A DNA stretch of 64,000 bases from Neocallimastix lanati (nom. inval.) (Eukaryota > Neocallimastigomycota > Neocallimastigomycetes > Neocallimastigales > Neocallimastigaceae): contig JACVTC010000164.1 of assembly GCA_016946835.1 (NCBI GenBank), positions 1 through 64,000 on the forward strand, written 5' to 3'. The notes under the pieces were generated by a model, which saw only the letters and a program-made list of their open reading frames with translations, was not told the DNA's origin and did not search any database. Positions 1-12,607 of this stretch are shown piece by piece; position 1 is the first letter of the stretch, and each line of letters begins with the position of its first letter. The position numbers and the translations under genes are program-made.

Positions 1-3000
1 ATGTAGTATGGGATTTATATTGTTTGTAACTTTAGAATTAATTTTATGATCATTTATTTTATAATTGTCAATTTTATCATCATTCTTATTATTATTCGTT
101 TTTTATTTTGATATTATTTTCTTTATCGATGTCGACACTATTAAAGAAAGGTAATTTTACATTAAAATTATTTATGTTAATATTAGGCAACTCTGATTTA
201 GCATATGTAAAAAGTATATTATTATTATCATTATTATTATCATTGTCACTCCAACTAGTTTCAGAATCCTCATCATTCTCTTCAGAAGAATTATTATTTA
301 TATTATTCTCCTTATTCATATTATTTTCTTCGTCATTAATTCTATTTGTACTTTCAGAAGGACTCAAGCTAACATCATAAAATAAAGAAGCTAATTCTAT
401 AGGATTATTATTTTCATCAATATGATATAAGGTATCATTAACTAAATTTATATCAAATCTATTTCGTTTAAGTGTGTCAATACCTATTATATATCAAAGA
501 TATCATCCTTATCAATTTTCCTAAAGTAATCGATAAAAGTGTAATTTCCAATAGATATTTTTAGTTCATAAATATCTGAACAAGTTGAATTGTTGGAATA
601 TACTGAAAAATTTTTTCGGATATTCTCCCAATAGGATTTTTATTAATTTTAAATTTTTTTAAAGCCGTAGTGGTAATCAAATTAACGCTAGCACACGAGT
701 CCAAGAAAATTTCAGCTGGTTTCTTATCCACAGTGCCTTTAACTTTAATCCTTATGTTGGCTTATAATTGTCATTACATTTATTAAAGATGTATTCAAAT
801 TTTTCTTTATTTTCTCTTTTCCTTCGGTTAATTTTAATGCTTTTGTAAATTCTGACCTGAACTTTGGAAACAGGTCTAACAAATATACTAACTTCGTTAT
901 GACTTCGGTTGATGCTACTTCCTTGATAAAGTCCTTAATTTTAAATTCATTAAAATCTTCCATCATTTTTTATGTGTTTCTCTGGCTTGGAATAACTTTT
1001 AACATTGATGGGTATATCATCTTTGTTACTGCTCAGTATTTCATTTATTTTATTCAATTTATTCGCTTTTTTTACATTTCTAATATTTGGTGATTGATAT
1101 AAGAAAGATCCAAATATTCTAATTTATTTGTGTTATTATTAGTTATTGTTTGATTAGTTGGTGGTTGTGAATCCTCAAAATTTCAATAGATTCATTGAAA
1201 GTAACATTTTTATGATCTTTATTTTCTTTAAATTCTTTACCTTCTTTTTTCTGTTGATAGTTTGACATTCGTTCCTCCCTCATCTATTATCATATCAGGT
1301 GTTCCTGTAGTTGCTAATTTATTAACGTTTAATTTTCTTTTCATAATAGTATTTTTCTTCATAGCATTTGTAATAATTGGAACTGGATTATCTATAAGCT
1401 TTTTCTTTATTTCTTTGGTATATGGGGAGATTTTTATTGAATTATTTTTACCTTTCTTTTGGGCAACAGCGATAATTTCCTCATTATGGTAAATATTATT
1501 TGAATTAGGTTCATTATTAATTTTTTTTCATTATCATTTATAGAAATTCTATTTAAATCAATTTCATTGTTACTTTGATCATCATTATTATTTTTATAAG
1601 TATTATTTATATTAACATCATTGTTAACTTGTTTATTAATATTGTCATTTTCATAGATGTTGTTATGATTACTATTATTTAATTTATAACCGTTACTAGT
1701 ATTCTTACTAAGATATTCTATATTATTTAAGTTATTATTATTATTATTATTGGAATAAATATTATCAATACTAGTATGATTATCATCAAATAAACTGTTT
1801 GTATAATTTATTTTATTATTCTTATTTAAATAATTATTGTTTATATCATAATTATGTGAATTATCATTATAAGGATATCCATTATTTATTACATCATTAT
1901 TTGAAGTTGCACTAGCATTATATGAATTATTATTATTATTATTATTATTATGTAAGTTATTATTATTATTATTATTATGTAAATTATTATCATTAGTATT
2001 ATTATAATTATTTTTTGTTTTCATAGTATTATTATTTAACTTGGGAGAGTATGTTAAATTTACATATTCTTCATTAATACTATTATTTTTATTATAAGTT
2101 TGAAGTTTGGTTTGGTTAACGGGAGTTTGTCCTTCTCCCATTATTTAGTTTAAATTATTAAAGCTATCTCCATTATTATTATTATTATTTACATTAGCTT
2201 TGAAATTACTATTAATATTTGAACTAGTAGTATTAATATCCTGATTTATTCCATTAGAATTTCTATTAAAATTATTATTTCCAGTGGGAATATTATTCTC
2301 ATTAAAATTATTATTATTTCTATTAGCAATATTATTTCCAGTAAATTTATTATTTTTATTAAAGTAATAATTACTACCATTAAAAGAATTATTGTAGCCA
2401 TTTTTATTACTATTATTATAATAATTGTTATATTTATTACTATTATTATTATAATCAAAATTATTATTATAATTATTACCCATATCATTATTATTCATAT
2501 TATAAAGATTATTATTTCTATTACTACCATTATTTTTATTATTAGGACATTCATAAGCTTTATGTCCTACTTGTTTACATGAGTAACACATAACTGATTT
2601 TCTAGCTTTTGGTTCGTAGTTATTATAGAATCTTCTTGTATCATAAGTATTATTTTGTTGAATTTGTTCTACTCCGTGATAATAATTATTATTATTATTA
2701 AAACTTTTATTTTTATTGTTACTATATCTACCTGGTGTAAACATTCTATTATTGGTGGAGTTTTCATTTATATAACCCATAACATATGATGACGCTTGAT
2801 ATGAATTATCTAAATTATTTCCATGTTCTCTTAAGCTCCTATAAATTGGATGATTTAATAAATTGTTATTATTTTTATTTATGTTGTTTGATATACCATA
2901 ACATTCTGAGAATTTTTTTGTTATAGTTCGTACTTCAGCTTTTTCTGCACGTTCTGCTACTTCGAACGCTTCTGTTAATGTTTTACAGTTGGCCAAAATT

Positions 3001-3539
3001 ACTTGAGAATGTACATATACCCTATCATGTATAGCATTTAAATAATCATCGACACATATTAATTTTTTATATTCCAAGTCAAGTCGATGATAAAGAGTTA
3101 AATAATTATAATTAAATCCTTTAATTGTTTCATTTCTTTTTATTTTTAAGGCCTTTAAAATTGAACACTTATCATTTTGAGTAATTTCTAAAATAATCTT
3201 CAATGGCTCTCTGGATTTCTTTATATGAGGGAAACCTTTTAACATTATTTTTGTAGTCATAAAGATTTTAAAAGGTTTTTTATGTCAGCCTCTACTGCGT
3301 TCTTTACCCAAATAAAAATTCTGTTTGGTTCCTCGATGTTGTAAATTTCCATAACATTTTTGAAATCTTCTATCCAAGAATCTATGTCCTTACCATAATT
3401 TGCTAAGTATGGTAAGTCTCTTCTAATTTTCGAAGCGTCCGCCATTTATCTAATTATTATTTTAATTTGAAATTATATTCTTATATACTTTTACGAGTAT
3501 AATAATGTTATTTTTATTATTGTTATTATTATTGTTATT

Positions 3540-3547
3540 ATTATTAC

Positions 3548-3578
<31 letters not shown>

Positions 3579-3935
3579 TTCTTATTTTATATACTATTAC
3601 TAAAATATTACTATTATTAAAATATTATTTATTATTATTAATTATTAATTCACTATTACTAAAATATTATTTATTATTATTAATTATTACTTAATTCACT
3701 ATTACTAAAATATCATTTAATTATTATTATTATTATTATTAATTCTTATTTTATACACTATTACTAAAATATTACTATTACTAAAAATATTATTTATTAT
3801 TATTAATTATTACTTAATTCACTATTACTAAATATCATTTATTATTATTAATTATTACTTAATTCACCATTACTAAAATATTATTTATTATTATTATTAA
3901 AATATTATCTATTATTTTTTTTTTTTTCTAAATAT
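3540..3935. repeat. ATT-rich imperfect tandem repeat in gypsy leader
   Basis: A run of (ATT)n passes into about five imperfect copies of a 50-60 bp unit marked by CACTATTACTAAAATAT. It lies in the leader of the decayed gypsy element, right of gag. No coding potential is visible. Confidence 0.7.
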
Positions 3936-4021
3936 TATCACATATACTATTAATAAAATATTATTTAATATTAATTTTTATACTAAACTATTACTACTTT
4001 TTATTATAATATCATTTCTTA

Positions 4022-4179
4022 ATTAAAGGTTTATTCGTTTTTATACTGGTCCGAATTCCCAGTTGTCTTTAATTACTAATAAAGATATAATAAAAAAAAA
4101 ATTAACTATACTAATAATAATAATTAAAGACTTATTCGTTTTTATTCTGGTTCGAACTCCCAGTTACCTTTAATTATTA
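4022..4179. repeat. Direct duplication of a ~55-bp hairpin unit
   Basis: Two copies (about 4022-4076 and 4123-4179) share TTATTCGTTTTTAT, then a small stem CTGG...CCAG enclosing TCCGAATTC in one copy and TTCGAACTC in the other. Several differences between copies preserve the stem. The TTCGAAC loop recalls a tRNA T-arm or Pol III B box, but nothing else of a tRNA is present. Confidence 0.65.
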
Positions 4180-4207
4180 TTTAATAATAATCATAATAAT
4201 TTTAGGC

Positions 4208-4248
<41 letters not shown>

Positions 4249-4378
4249 TTTATATATTACTATTATAAAAAAAATTAATTATTTAATTTTAATTTAATAT
4301 TAATTATTTAATTGTCTTTATTTTTTAAAAAGTAAATATCAATATACATATAAATTTCATAATATTCTTGGTTTGCAC

Positions 4379-4395
4379 GCCCGGATTCTCCACCA
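4379..4395 (-). other. Candidate primer-binding site of the decayed gypsy element
   Basis: GCCCGGATTCTCCACCA on the plus strand reads like a tRNA 3' end (T-stem tail, acceptor strand ATTCTCC, A, CCA) and lies 4 bp from an LTR-like TGATACGATA start at 4400. Its position between gag and LTR, with the CCA towards the LTR, is what a primer site in a minus-strand element requires. An alanine tRNA is the best guess; the identity is uncertain. Confidence 0.5.
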
Positions 4396-4399
4396 TTTT

Positions 4400-5015
4400 T
4401 GATACGATATTTTATTAAATACCGTATATGTTAGTTGGGCGTTTGTGCAAAAGGGAATTACTCCAAGAATATTATATTACAATAATTATATTTACTTTTT
4501 ATTTATTTATCTTTTATTATTTTATTTATTATATTTTATCATAAAAAAAAAAATACATGTTTTATTATTATTCCTTAAAAAAAAGAAAATATTTATTTAT
4601 AAATTATTTTCATAATTATATTTTTTACTAATTTTATAAATTTTATTTATCGAAACACTAAAATTAATTAATAAATATAAATATTCATAACTTTTTACTT
4701 ATAACTATTAATTCATATTGTTTAACATTATTTAAAAATTATTTTAATATTAACATCCATTTAATTAAACATTCAATCTCCGTTATAATTAATATAACTA
4801 ATTTTACTATATTATCAACAATTCTTTTAATATTTTTAATATTATTATTTAATTTAATATTTTAATAATTAATAATAATAAATTATCTTTAATAATATAT
4901 TAATAATATATTTTAAGATTCATTATATAAAATTAATTTTTAATAAATATTTATATTAATAATTTTTCTAAATAATTTTTCTATTATTTTCTATTATTTT
5001 TACTGGACATGCATC
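4400..5015 (-). repeat. Probable 5' LTR of the decayed gypsy element
   Basis: It begins TGATACGATATT, the same opening as the 542-bp LTRs of the neighbouring gypsy element, then diverges. The right end is not certain; CATGCATCA at 5007-5015 is a possible terminus, directly beside the target duplication of the next element. Only one copy is in the window, so the boundaries cannot be proven. Confidence 0.4.
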
Positions 5016-5020
5016 AAAAA

Positions 5021-5562
5021 TGATACGATATTATTAAAAGTATCAGTGTTCGGTTGAGCAAGTTGTTTGATTATAAAATAATATATTCTAACAGAAGAAT
5101 ATAATAATAAACACACACTAATAAAATATATAGTAAACAATAATAATTCTTTTGTCGTATTTTAATTTTATTATTTTATTTTATATTTAAATATTAATCA
5201 ATATATTTTATTATTTTAGTTATATTAATACATATTAAATTCTACTAAATTTTATATTAGTTAATTCCTCTGAATAACTAATTATTTTCTTTATAACTAT
5301 AATTATAATAATATTAAGTTTTCTCTCCTTAATATTAACTTTTTAGTTAGCTCTCTAACTTCCTTCTTAATTTATTATTTATTTTCTTCATTTTATATTT
5401 CATTATTTCTCTTAACTCTATTCTATTGGTTAGTTTATCTTATTTAATTTTATTAATACTTATTAATTGTACAAACTCATTTATTTACATGTATTAAATT
5501 ATTTATCTATTATTTAAATTATTTTTATAGTTATTTCTATATTATTTGTAAGTGTCGTATCA
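5021..5562 (-). repeat. 3' LTR of outer gypsy element
   Basis: 542 bp, TGATACGATA...TCGTATCA, matching 12792-13287 joined to 20313-20358. Just inside it, on the coding strand, lies a purine-rich stretch (AGCAGGGGCG) suited to be the polypurine tract. Confidence 0.92.
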
Positions 5563-5728
5563 AGACGCCCCTGCTTTGAGTAGACTTCGTCCCTTGAAGT
5601 CCCTATTTTATATATAATTTCTCTAAAAAAAATATTATTCTAAAAAAAAAAATTAAAATATTATATTTATTCTAGTTTAATTTAATTGGCTAATATCTAA
5701 AAATCATAGTTATTATGTATGAATATTA

Positions 5729-5775
<47 letters not shown>

Positions 5776-5797
5776 GTATGTATATATTTAATATTTA

Positions 5798-5842
<45 letters not shown>

Positions 5843-6689
5843 TTTTTTTTTTTTTTTATGTGTGTAAATTTTGAAATCTAAATTTTGAAATGTATTTTTT
5901 TTTTTTTTTTTAAAATTTGAAATCTAAATTTTGAAATGTAAATATTTTTTTTTTTTTGTACTAACTTATCATTATATATTTGTATATCTATATTATTATT
6001 TATTGTATATACCTCTGTCTATATTATATATTGTTTATATATATATTTATATATTTATATTATATTATTGTATTTTATTGTAGTATGCTTGTCATTATAT
6101 ATATTTTATTATGATCAATTCCTTAGTATTTATCGTATCATATTATATGTACAATTTTATTATGAATTTAATTATATTTAATTATTGTGAGTGAAAATTA
6201 TTATTTATTATATTTATATTCCTTAACATTGTGTGTTGTACCTGTAATAATACTACCTTATATATTATTGATTATATATAAATATTATTCATTATACGTC
6301 GTTGTTTGTATTATTATATATTGCTCTTAATATTTTATATTATATATATATTATTTTTTTTTTTTTTTTTTTGTATGATAATATTATCTTATACTTATGT
6401 TATTCTTATTATATATTGTATATATGTTATTTCTTATGTGTATTACTATTTAATCATATATGATTTTACTATTCTTATTATATTTATATATATTTTATTA
6501 CATATATATTACTATTTATGTTATATTTATGCTATATTATTATACTATTCCTATTATATTGTATATATGAAATTATGTTATATATATATTATATATATAT
6601 ATCTTTTATATCTGTGTTATTACTGTGTTATATATATTTATATATCTGTTTTTATTTTAAACTATTTTGTCATTATGTAATACTTATTT

Positions 6690-6739
<50 letters not shown>

Positions 6740-6771
6740 AAAGTTTGAATTTGAAATATAAATTAAAATGT

Positions 6772-6810
<39 letters not shown>

Positions 6811-6859
6811 ATAAATTTTTGAAATGTAAATTAAAATGTAATTTTTATTATTATAACTA
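5563..6859 (-). other. Noncoding 3' region of outer gypsy element
   Basis: 1.3 kb between the pol stop and the 3' LTR. It holds at least six long T runs (A runs on the coding strand), a repeated AAATTTGAAATCTAAATTTTGAAATG-type phrase around 5868-5940, and TATA-rich sequence. I see no coding signal; the open frame at 6306-6680 is composed of Ile, Tyr and Leu only. Confidence 0.7.
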
Positions 6860-9800
6860 TTACTTTTCATCTTCGTCACCATCTAAGTTTATTTCCGTGA
6901 AATAAGGAACAATATTTTTTACATGAATGTTTCTTTCCGCAATTTCTCCAGAAATAGGATCTCGTACTGTGACCGTGTTCAATTCCTTTTTGACAATTTG
7001 AAGAGGTCCAGAAAAATATGGATCCAACTTTCTTCTATTAAATACTTTAACAAGTACTAGATCTCCTGGTTTATAGGAACTCTTCATTCTTTTGATTTGT
7101 TTTCTTCTATCCTCCCAGAGTTTATTAGCAGTATCGATATTCTTAATAGCTTCTTTGATCCATTTGTCGTGGGTAATAAATTTGCGTAGCCAATATTCTT
7201 CTAATGTTTCTTGAGGATTTTTCTTTTCAATATTAATAGTTAGTTCAAATGGTTGGAGATCTCTTCTACCGTACAGGAGTTCAAAGCTACTGAACTTAGT
7301 TACTTCGTTTTTACAAGTTCTGAGAGCCCAAAGAGCACTTGGTAATGTTTCATCCCAGTCCGTTATTGTTTCTCCCAATAATCGTAAGTATTTACTTATT
7401 TCCCTGTTTCTATTTTCTACTTCACCATTTGAAGCTGGGTGATAAGTAGAAATATAATGAACATAAACGTCATGGAGGTCCAAGAAGGCCTTGGTTTTGT
7501 CTGCAATAAATTGTGGACCATTATCTGTTGTTAGGATTTCCGGGATTCCATGTCTAGCGAATACTGATTTTAGGAATTTTATTACTTCTTCCGATTCTGA
7601 AGATTTGAGTGCTTCAGCCTCTACCCATTTAGTAAGGTAATCTACTAATACTATAATAAATTTATTAGAATTTCTTGTGACAGGTAGCGGACCTATAAGA
7701 TCCAACCCAACTCTTGAAAAAGGGTATCCGGGCTTCGTAGCTATGTCTTCGGTAGACTGGTTTAGCTGTTGAGGTCTATAAAGCTGACATCTATGACAAC
7801 ATTTAACGAAAAGGTAAACATCTCTTTTCATATTTTTCCAATAGTAATCACGTTTCAATCTATTATACGTTTTATAGGTGCCTTCATGGCCAATGTAGTG
7901 TGCTTCTCCTATCAATTTTATTTGTTTCTCTTTATTTTTAATAATTTTTCTCAGGTGATCTCCTTGTTTATAATATTCAATACCATCTATTAATATAATT
8001 TTCTTATTTATGAATCTTTCCATAAAATTATTTATATTATTATCATCATCAATATTAACATTTAAATTATTATTTTGAATTAAATATATAGTTTCTTTCT
8101 TTGATATATCTTCGACCTTGATTTTATCTTCTTTATCTTCTGCTTTTGTTGAGTTCTTTTCAATAGTGGTCATTCTGGATAGGGCGTCTGCAATGACGTT
8201 CTTCTTCCCTTCCTGATATAGGACTTTAACTTTCAAAATAGATAATTCAGTAATCCATTTGAGATGTCTACTACTCATTGGTTCTTTATTTGCGAAGATA
8301 CTTACAAGAGGTTTGTGGTCAGTATACACTATAGTTATAAAGGAGTTACCAGTAATATAAGGTTTGAATTTCCTAACGCAATGATATACAGCTTTACCCT
8401 CAAGATCAGTAATACTATAGTTCAATTCCGATGACGATAAAGTTCTACTCTCAAAGTAAATAGGAACTTCTTTGGAGTCATCATTAAGTTGTAACAATAC
8501 ACCTCCAAGTCCGTCTTTAGATGCATCAGTACGTATAATGAAAGCCTTAGTAAAATCTGGCGGTGTTAATATTGGCGAAATTGTAAGCCTCCTTTTTAAT
8601 TCAATAAATGCTTCTGTGCACGAGTTAGTCCAAATAAAGGGCACATCTTTTTTTAACAAGGCATATAGAGGGTTGGCAATATTGGCAAACTGGAAAATGA
8701 ATTTTCTGTAATAACCTACAACCCCAAGGAATGATTTAAGTTGAGTGGTGTTCTTTGGAGTATCCCAATTTAAAATGACTTTAATTTTGTCAGGAATAGG
8801 TGATATACCTCTAGTGGAAAGGATATGACCTAGAAGTTTCACTTCCTCTTTGAAAAATTCGCATTTTTCAATGTTAATTTTTAATCCATTATTCTGAAGA
8901 ATTTGAAAAACTTTGTTTAAATGAAGAATGTGTTCCTCTAAAGAGTTGGAAAAAATAATTAGATCGTCAATATACACAAACAAACATTCCCCAATTAAGT
9001 CGAAGAAAATCCGGTTCATTTCGCGTTGAAATGTAGCCGGTGCATTGCACAAACCAAATGGCATTACACAAAATTTGTAGTTGCCAAACATGGTTGTAAA
9101 AGTAGTTTTGTCTGTATCATCAGGGTGCATCGGGACTTGGTGATATCCTGAGAATAGGTCAATCGTGGATAAAAATTTTGCATTACTTCCAATGAATGTT
9201 AAAATATCGTCAATCAAAGGTAGGGAATAAGAATCCTTAATAGTTATATTATTTAAAGCTCTAAAGTCCACGCACATTCGCCAATCCCCATTTTTCTTTG
9301 GGACTAATACCACAGGAAAAGCCCACGATGAACCAGAAGGTATAATTAATTTATTTTTAATTAAATTTATTAAAATGCTTTTTAACGCTTTTGTTTGTGA
9401 TTTAGATAATCTGTAGGATTTCAATTTTATTGGAGAGGACCCTGGAATTAGTTCAATTTTGTGAGGAAATAATTTTGATTTTCCTAAATCATCCGTCTTG
9501 ATTGCAATAACATTTATATATTTATGGAATAAGTCTTTTATTTCAGTTTTTATTTTTACTGGAGCAGATGATATAATATTATTAATTAGATTTTCTTTAA
9601 AATTAATGTTTTCATCATTATTATTAGTTTCTTGGTTTTTTGATATAGTAACTGTTAATAGAAGGGATTCTTCTTTTGGGAATTTATGTTCTTCATTAGG
9701 TTTTGAATCTTGGTGAGTACTAGTAGGACTGATATCATAAAATAAATCAGATAATTTAATATAATTATTATTTTCATCTATATAATATAAAACATCATCT

Positions 9801-11083
9801 ACTAAATTAATATCAAATCTATTATTTTTTAACGAGTCAACACCAATTAGAATATCAAAAATATCGTCTTTTTCAATTACTCTGAAATATTCATGAAAAG
9901 TCCTACTTCCAATAGAAATTTGTAAATAGTAAATATCACTATCCATAAAGGAGTTGGAATAAGCTTGAAATATTGTTTCCGAAATTCTACCAATCGAAGG
10001 TTTGTTAATTTTTAATTTGTTTAAAGCGGAACGTGTAATAACATTAACACTTGCGCATGTATCTAAAAATATTTCGCAATCCTTATTTTCTACCTTTCCA
10101 CAAACTTTAATAATTTTATGTTTTGAAATAATTGTCATTACATTTGTTAATGTTTGTTTAGGAGTTAACCTTAAAGCTTTAAGAAATCCCGTTCTAAACT
10201 TAGGAAACAAATCTAATAGGTGAGCCAACTTGGTGATAACATCCGTGGAAGCTACTTCTTTAATTAGATCTTGTATACAATAATCATCGAAAGCATCCAT
10301 GAGTTTTATGTGCCTTCCACTTGGTTTATTAGAAATATCCTCTTTTTCATTTTTGGTATTTAATTCATCAGCATTATTAATAATATCTTGTATTCTTTCT
10401 ACATTGTTTTTCTTTTTTACAGTACTAATATTTTTTCCTGTTATAAAGGATGGTTTCAAATATGTTAATCTCTCTGTTTCGGAGCTAACAGGGTTGTGGT
10501 TGGTTTGTTCTTCTCCATTATCTTTCTCAAGTGCTGTTGACTGTTTATGGTTAATGGATGATTCATCTTCTTGTTCTACTATCATTGATGCATTTTCATT
10601 CTCCTTATCAGTATTAATAGTATTATTATTATTTTTATTAATATTACTGATATTATTCACGTTATTATAATTATTCATTTTAGTATTATTCATATTATTA
10701 TTATTATTATTATTATTCATATTAGTATTATTATTCATATTATAATTATTAGATAATGATGAATTATGACTCATAGCTGCGGTACGAATAGGGATAGGGT
10801 CGTTTTTTAAGTCATCAATTTGCTTGGCTTTATCGTAAGGCTTAGTTTTATGTAATTTAGATTTAGATTTTCTTGTTGCTACAGCCAAGATTTCTTGTGA
10901 GTCATTTGCGGTCTGTTGAAAATTTTTATTACCATAAAAGGAATTGTTTTTAGATTGGTTCTCTTGATAAGTATTGCTATTTATTTGATTACTATAATAA
11001 GAATTGCCGTATTTAGAATTATTGTTTGAACTCGCTTTATTAATATTTTGATCACTATGTGTTTCATCATTTACTGTCGTCAT
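6860..11083 (-). CDS. Pol polyprotein of outer Ty3/gypsy element (1407 aa)
   Basis: Domains in order: Asn-rich N-terminus; retropepsin-like aspartic protease near residue 345; reverse transcriptase with FVYIDDLIIF; RNase H with RTDASKDGLGGVL; integrase with an HHCC zinc finger (HIGHEGTYKTYNRLKR...CCHRCQ) and the catalytic core (DLIGPLP, TDNGPQF, NGEVENRNRE). There is no chromodomain at the C-terminus, unlike the nested element. Family knowledge: this protein copies element RNA into DNA and integrates it. Gag lies upstream as a separate frame 56 bp away. The frame is open throughout. Confidence 0.95.
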   Translation of the reverse strand: MTTVNDETHSDQNINKASSNNNSKYGNSYYSNQINSNTYQENQSKNNSFYGNKNFQQTANDSQEILAVATRKSKSKLHKTKPYDKAKQIDDLKNDPIPIRTAAMSHNSSLSNNYNMNNNTNMNNNNNNNNMNNTKMNNYNNVNNISNINKNNNNTINTDKENENASMIVEQEDESSINHKQSTALEKDNGEEQTNHNPVSSETERLTYLKPSFITGKNISTVKKKNNVERIQDIINNADELNTKNEKEDISNKPSGRHIKLMDAFDDYCIQDLIKEVASTDVITKLAHLLDLFPKFRTGFLKALRLTPKQTLTNVMTIISKHKIIKVCGKVENKDCEIFLDTCASVNVITRSALNKLKINKPSIGRISETIFQAYSNSFMDSDIYYLQISIGSRTFHEYFRVIEKDDIFDILIGVDSLKNNRFDINLVDDVLYYIDENNNYIKLSDLFYDISPTSTHQDSKPNEEHKFPKEESLLLTVTISKNQETNNNDENINFKENLINNIISSAPVKIKTEIKDLFHKYINVIAIKTDDLGKSKLFPHKIELIPGSSPIKLKSYRLSKSQTKALKSILINLIKNKLIIPSGSSWAFPVVLVPKKNGDWRMCVDFRALNNITIKDSYSLPLIDDILTFIGSNAKFLSTIDLFSGYHQVPMHPDDTDKTTFTTMFGNYKFCVMPFGLCNAPATFQREMNRIFFDLIGECLFVYIDDLIIFSNSLEEHILHLNKVFQILQNNGLKINIEKCEFFKEEVKLLGHILSTRGISPIPDKIKVILNWDTPKNTTQLKSFLGVVGYYRKFIFQFANIANPLYALLKKDVPFIWTNSCTEAFIELKRRLTISPILTPPDFTKAFIIRTDASKDGLGGVLLQLNDDSKEVPIYFESRTLSSSELNYSITDLEGKAVYHCVRKFKPYITGNSFITIVYTDHKPLVSIFANKEPMSSRHLKWITELSILKVKVLYQEGKKNVIADALSRMTTIEKNSTKAEDKEDKIKVEDISKKETIYLIQNNNLNVNIDDDNNINNFMERFINKKIILIDGIEYYKQGDHLRKIIKNKEKQIKLIGEAHYIGHEGTYKTYNRLKRDYYWKNMKRDVYLFVKCCHRCQLYRPQQLNQSTEDIATKPGYPFSRVGLDLIGPLPVTRNSNKFIIVLVDYLTKWVEAEALKSSESEEVIKFLKSVFARHGIPEILTTDNGPQFIADKTKAFLDLHDVYVHYISTYHPASNGEVENRNREISKYLRLLGETITDWDETLPSALWALRTCKNEVTKFSSFELLYGRRDLQPFELTINIEKKNPQETLEEYWLRKFITHDKWIKEAIKNIDTANKLWEDRRKQIKRMKSSYKPGDLVLVKVFNRRKLDPYFSGPLQIVKKELNTVTVRDPISGEIAERNIHVKNIVPYFTEINLDGDEDEK

Positions 11084-11139
11084 TATATAATTTGAAGAAA
11101 TATTATTGGTTTGTTTATTGGGAGTTGCCCGTCTCCCAT

Positions 11140-12405
11140 TTATAAGTTTAAAGGTAGTTTAATAATGCCCTTTGCTTCCATTTCGGCTAATTGTTGAAAT
11201 GTATACGGACAATCCGCAGCTTTATGATCACTAAGGGTACAACGATAACATTGTATTCTTTTTTTATCAGTAGTTATATTTACATAATTATTATTAACAT
11301 ATTTATTATTAGAAGGTTTGCCACTAGTAGCTTCATTTGTTTTATTGATATTAATCAAATTACTAGGATCGTTATTAAAAATTAAATTAGATGATTGATT
11401 ATTTCTACTTGGTTGGAGGTAGTTATTCATCATATTATTATTATTAATCATGTAATTGTTTTTATTGTAATTACCATTATTACGATGAAGATTTTCAGGT
11501 ATGTGGTTACTTTGATTAACATTAGCATAATTAATATTCATTAGTCTGTTCCTATCATTGTTTATTCTATTATAACCTGAATCCTTAAAATTCCTAGTAT
11601 TATTTTGATAGTTTAGTGAGTTGGTTTTTAAGTTGTTAATTTGAAAATTAGGATAGGAATTCATATTATTGTAATTATTATTCCATTGATTATTTGTAAA
11701 CATTTTGTTATTTCTTCTCGGTGGTCTAAAGCTATTAGGATTGATATAATTTCCTTGCTGACCATTATGAAATTCACCATAAAATGGATGTTGGACTAGT
11801 GGATTTCCATTCATACTACTTTGGGTGATCATGACAGAAGGACCAATGTTACTATTCAGGTTTGTTTGTCTCGTATTAGTAAAAATTTCTCTTTCTGCTT
11901 CTTCGGCAACTTCTGCAATTTTGAAGGCCTCATTTAAAGATTCGCATTCTGCCACTATAACTCTAGAACATGGGAAGACACGTATAGCTATTGAATTTGT
12001 ATAATCCTTAACAGTGAGTAGTCTTCTATATTCAGCATTTAATTTTTTATACAATTTTTTATAACGATAATTAAATTTCTTTATGGATTCGTCATTATTA
12101 ATTCTTAAAGATTTCAGAACAGAACACTTGTCACTTTCAGTAATGTGTAAATGATCCTCAATAGCAGCCTGTATTTCTTTAAAATTAGGATATCTAATTT
12201 CTTTGCCTTCTTTAATTTTTAAAGAATTTATGGGGCCTTTGATATCCTCTTCTACGGCTTCTTTTGCCCATGTAAATACTCTTCTTGGTTCCACTATATC
12301 ATATAATTCCATAGTTTTTGAAAAGTCACCGATCCAACTCTCTACATCCTTTCCATAATCAGAAAGATGTGGTAATACTTTTAGTAATTTAGCAGCATCA
12401 AACAT
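11140..12405 (-). CDS. Gag-like protein of outer Ty3/gypsy element (421 aa)
   Basis: The N-terminal 170 residues are a helical gag/capsid-like domain (KVLPHLSDYGKDVESWIGDF at the start), followed by an Asn-rich linker and one CCHC zinc knuckle (CYRCTLSDHKAADC) near the C-terminus. By family it would form the particle and bind RNA. It lies between the primer site and pol. The shared start wording with the decayed element at 1-3445 marks them as relatives. Confidence 0.9.
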   Translation of the reverse strand: MFDAAKLLKVLPHLSDYGKDVESWIGDFSKTMELYDIVEPRRVFTWAKEAVEEDIKGPINSLKIKEGKEIRYPNFKEIQAAIEDHLHITESDKCSVLKSLRINNDESIKKFNYRYKKLYKKLNAEYRRLLTVKDYTNSIAIRVFPCSRVIVAECESLNEAFKIAEVAEEAEREIFTNTRQTNLNSNIGPSVMITQSSMNGNPLVQHPFYGEFHNGQQGNYINPNSFRPPRRNNKMFTNNQWNNNYNNMNSYPNFQINNLKTNSLNYQNNTRNFKDSGYNRINNDRNRLMNINYANVNQSNHIPENLHRNNGNYNKNNYMINNNNMMNNYLQPSRNNQSSNLIFNNDPSNLININKTNEATSGKPSNNKYVNNNYVNITTDKKRIQCYRCTLSDHKAADCPYTFQQLAEMEAKGIIKLPLNL

Positions 12406-12552
12406 TTTTTTTTTTAGTTTAGTAATAATTTAATTATTAAAGAAATTTTATATATATATATATATATTTTTATAATAACTGATAATAAAATAAAAAAAAA
12501 AAAAATATAGAAAATAATTTTAAGAGAATAATATAAAATAAAATTTGAAATA

Positions 12553-12607
<55 letters not shown>

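Larger units (their letters stand above)
1..4399 (-). mobile_element. Decayed Ty3/gypsy LTR element, internal region, cut by the window edge
   Basis: Fossil element read on the minus strand. A gag-like region lies at about 2145-3445 with a zinc knuckle (CYSCKQVGHKAYEC) and Asn-rich tail; beyond it, towards position 1, come an Asn-rich polyprotein start and a protease-proximal region. The parts follow the order and wording of the better preserved element at 5021-20358 (for example the KRRDLPYLANYGKD-like gag start against KVLPHLSDYGKD there), so the two are diverged members of one lineage. The copy is broken, with roughly five interruptions, and continues off the left edge. The 5' leader (3446-4378) is A/T-rich and repetitive. 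Clearly older than the other gypsy copies here. Confidence 0.8.

Noticed and set aside
6306-6680. 124-aa frame of Ile, Tyr and Leu
   Set aside because: Pure A/T composition inside the 3' region of a gypsy element; no codon structure.
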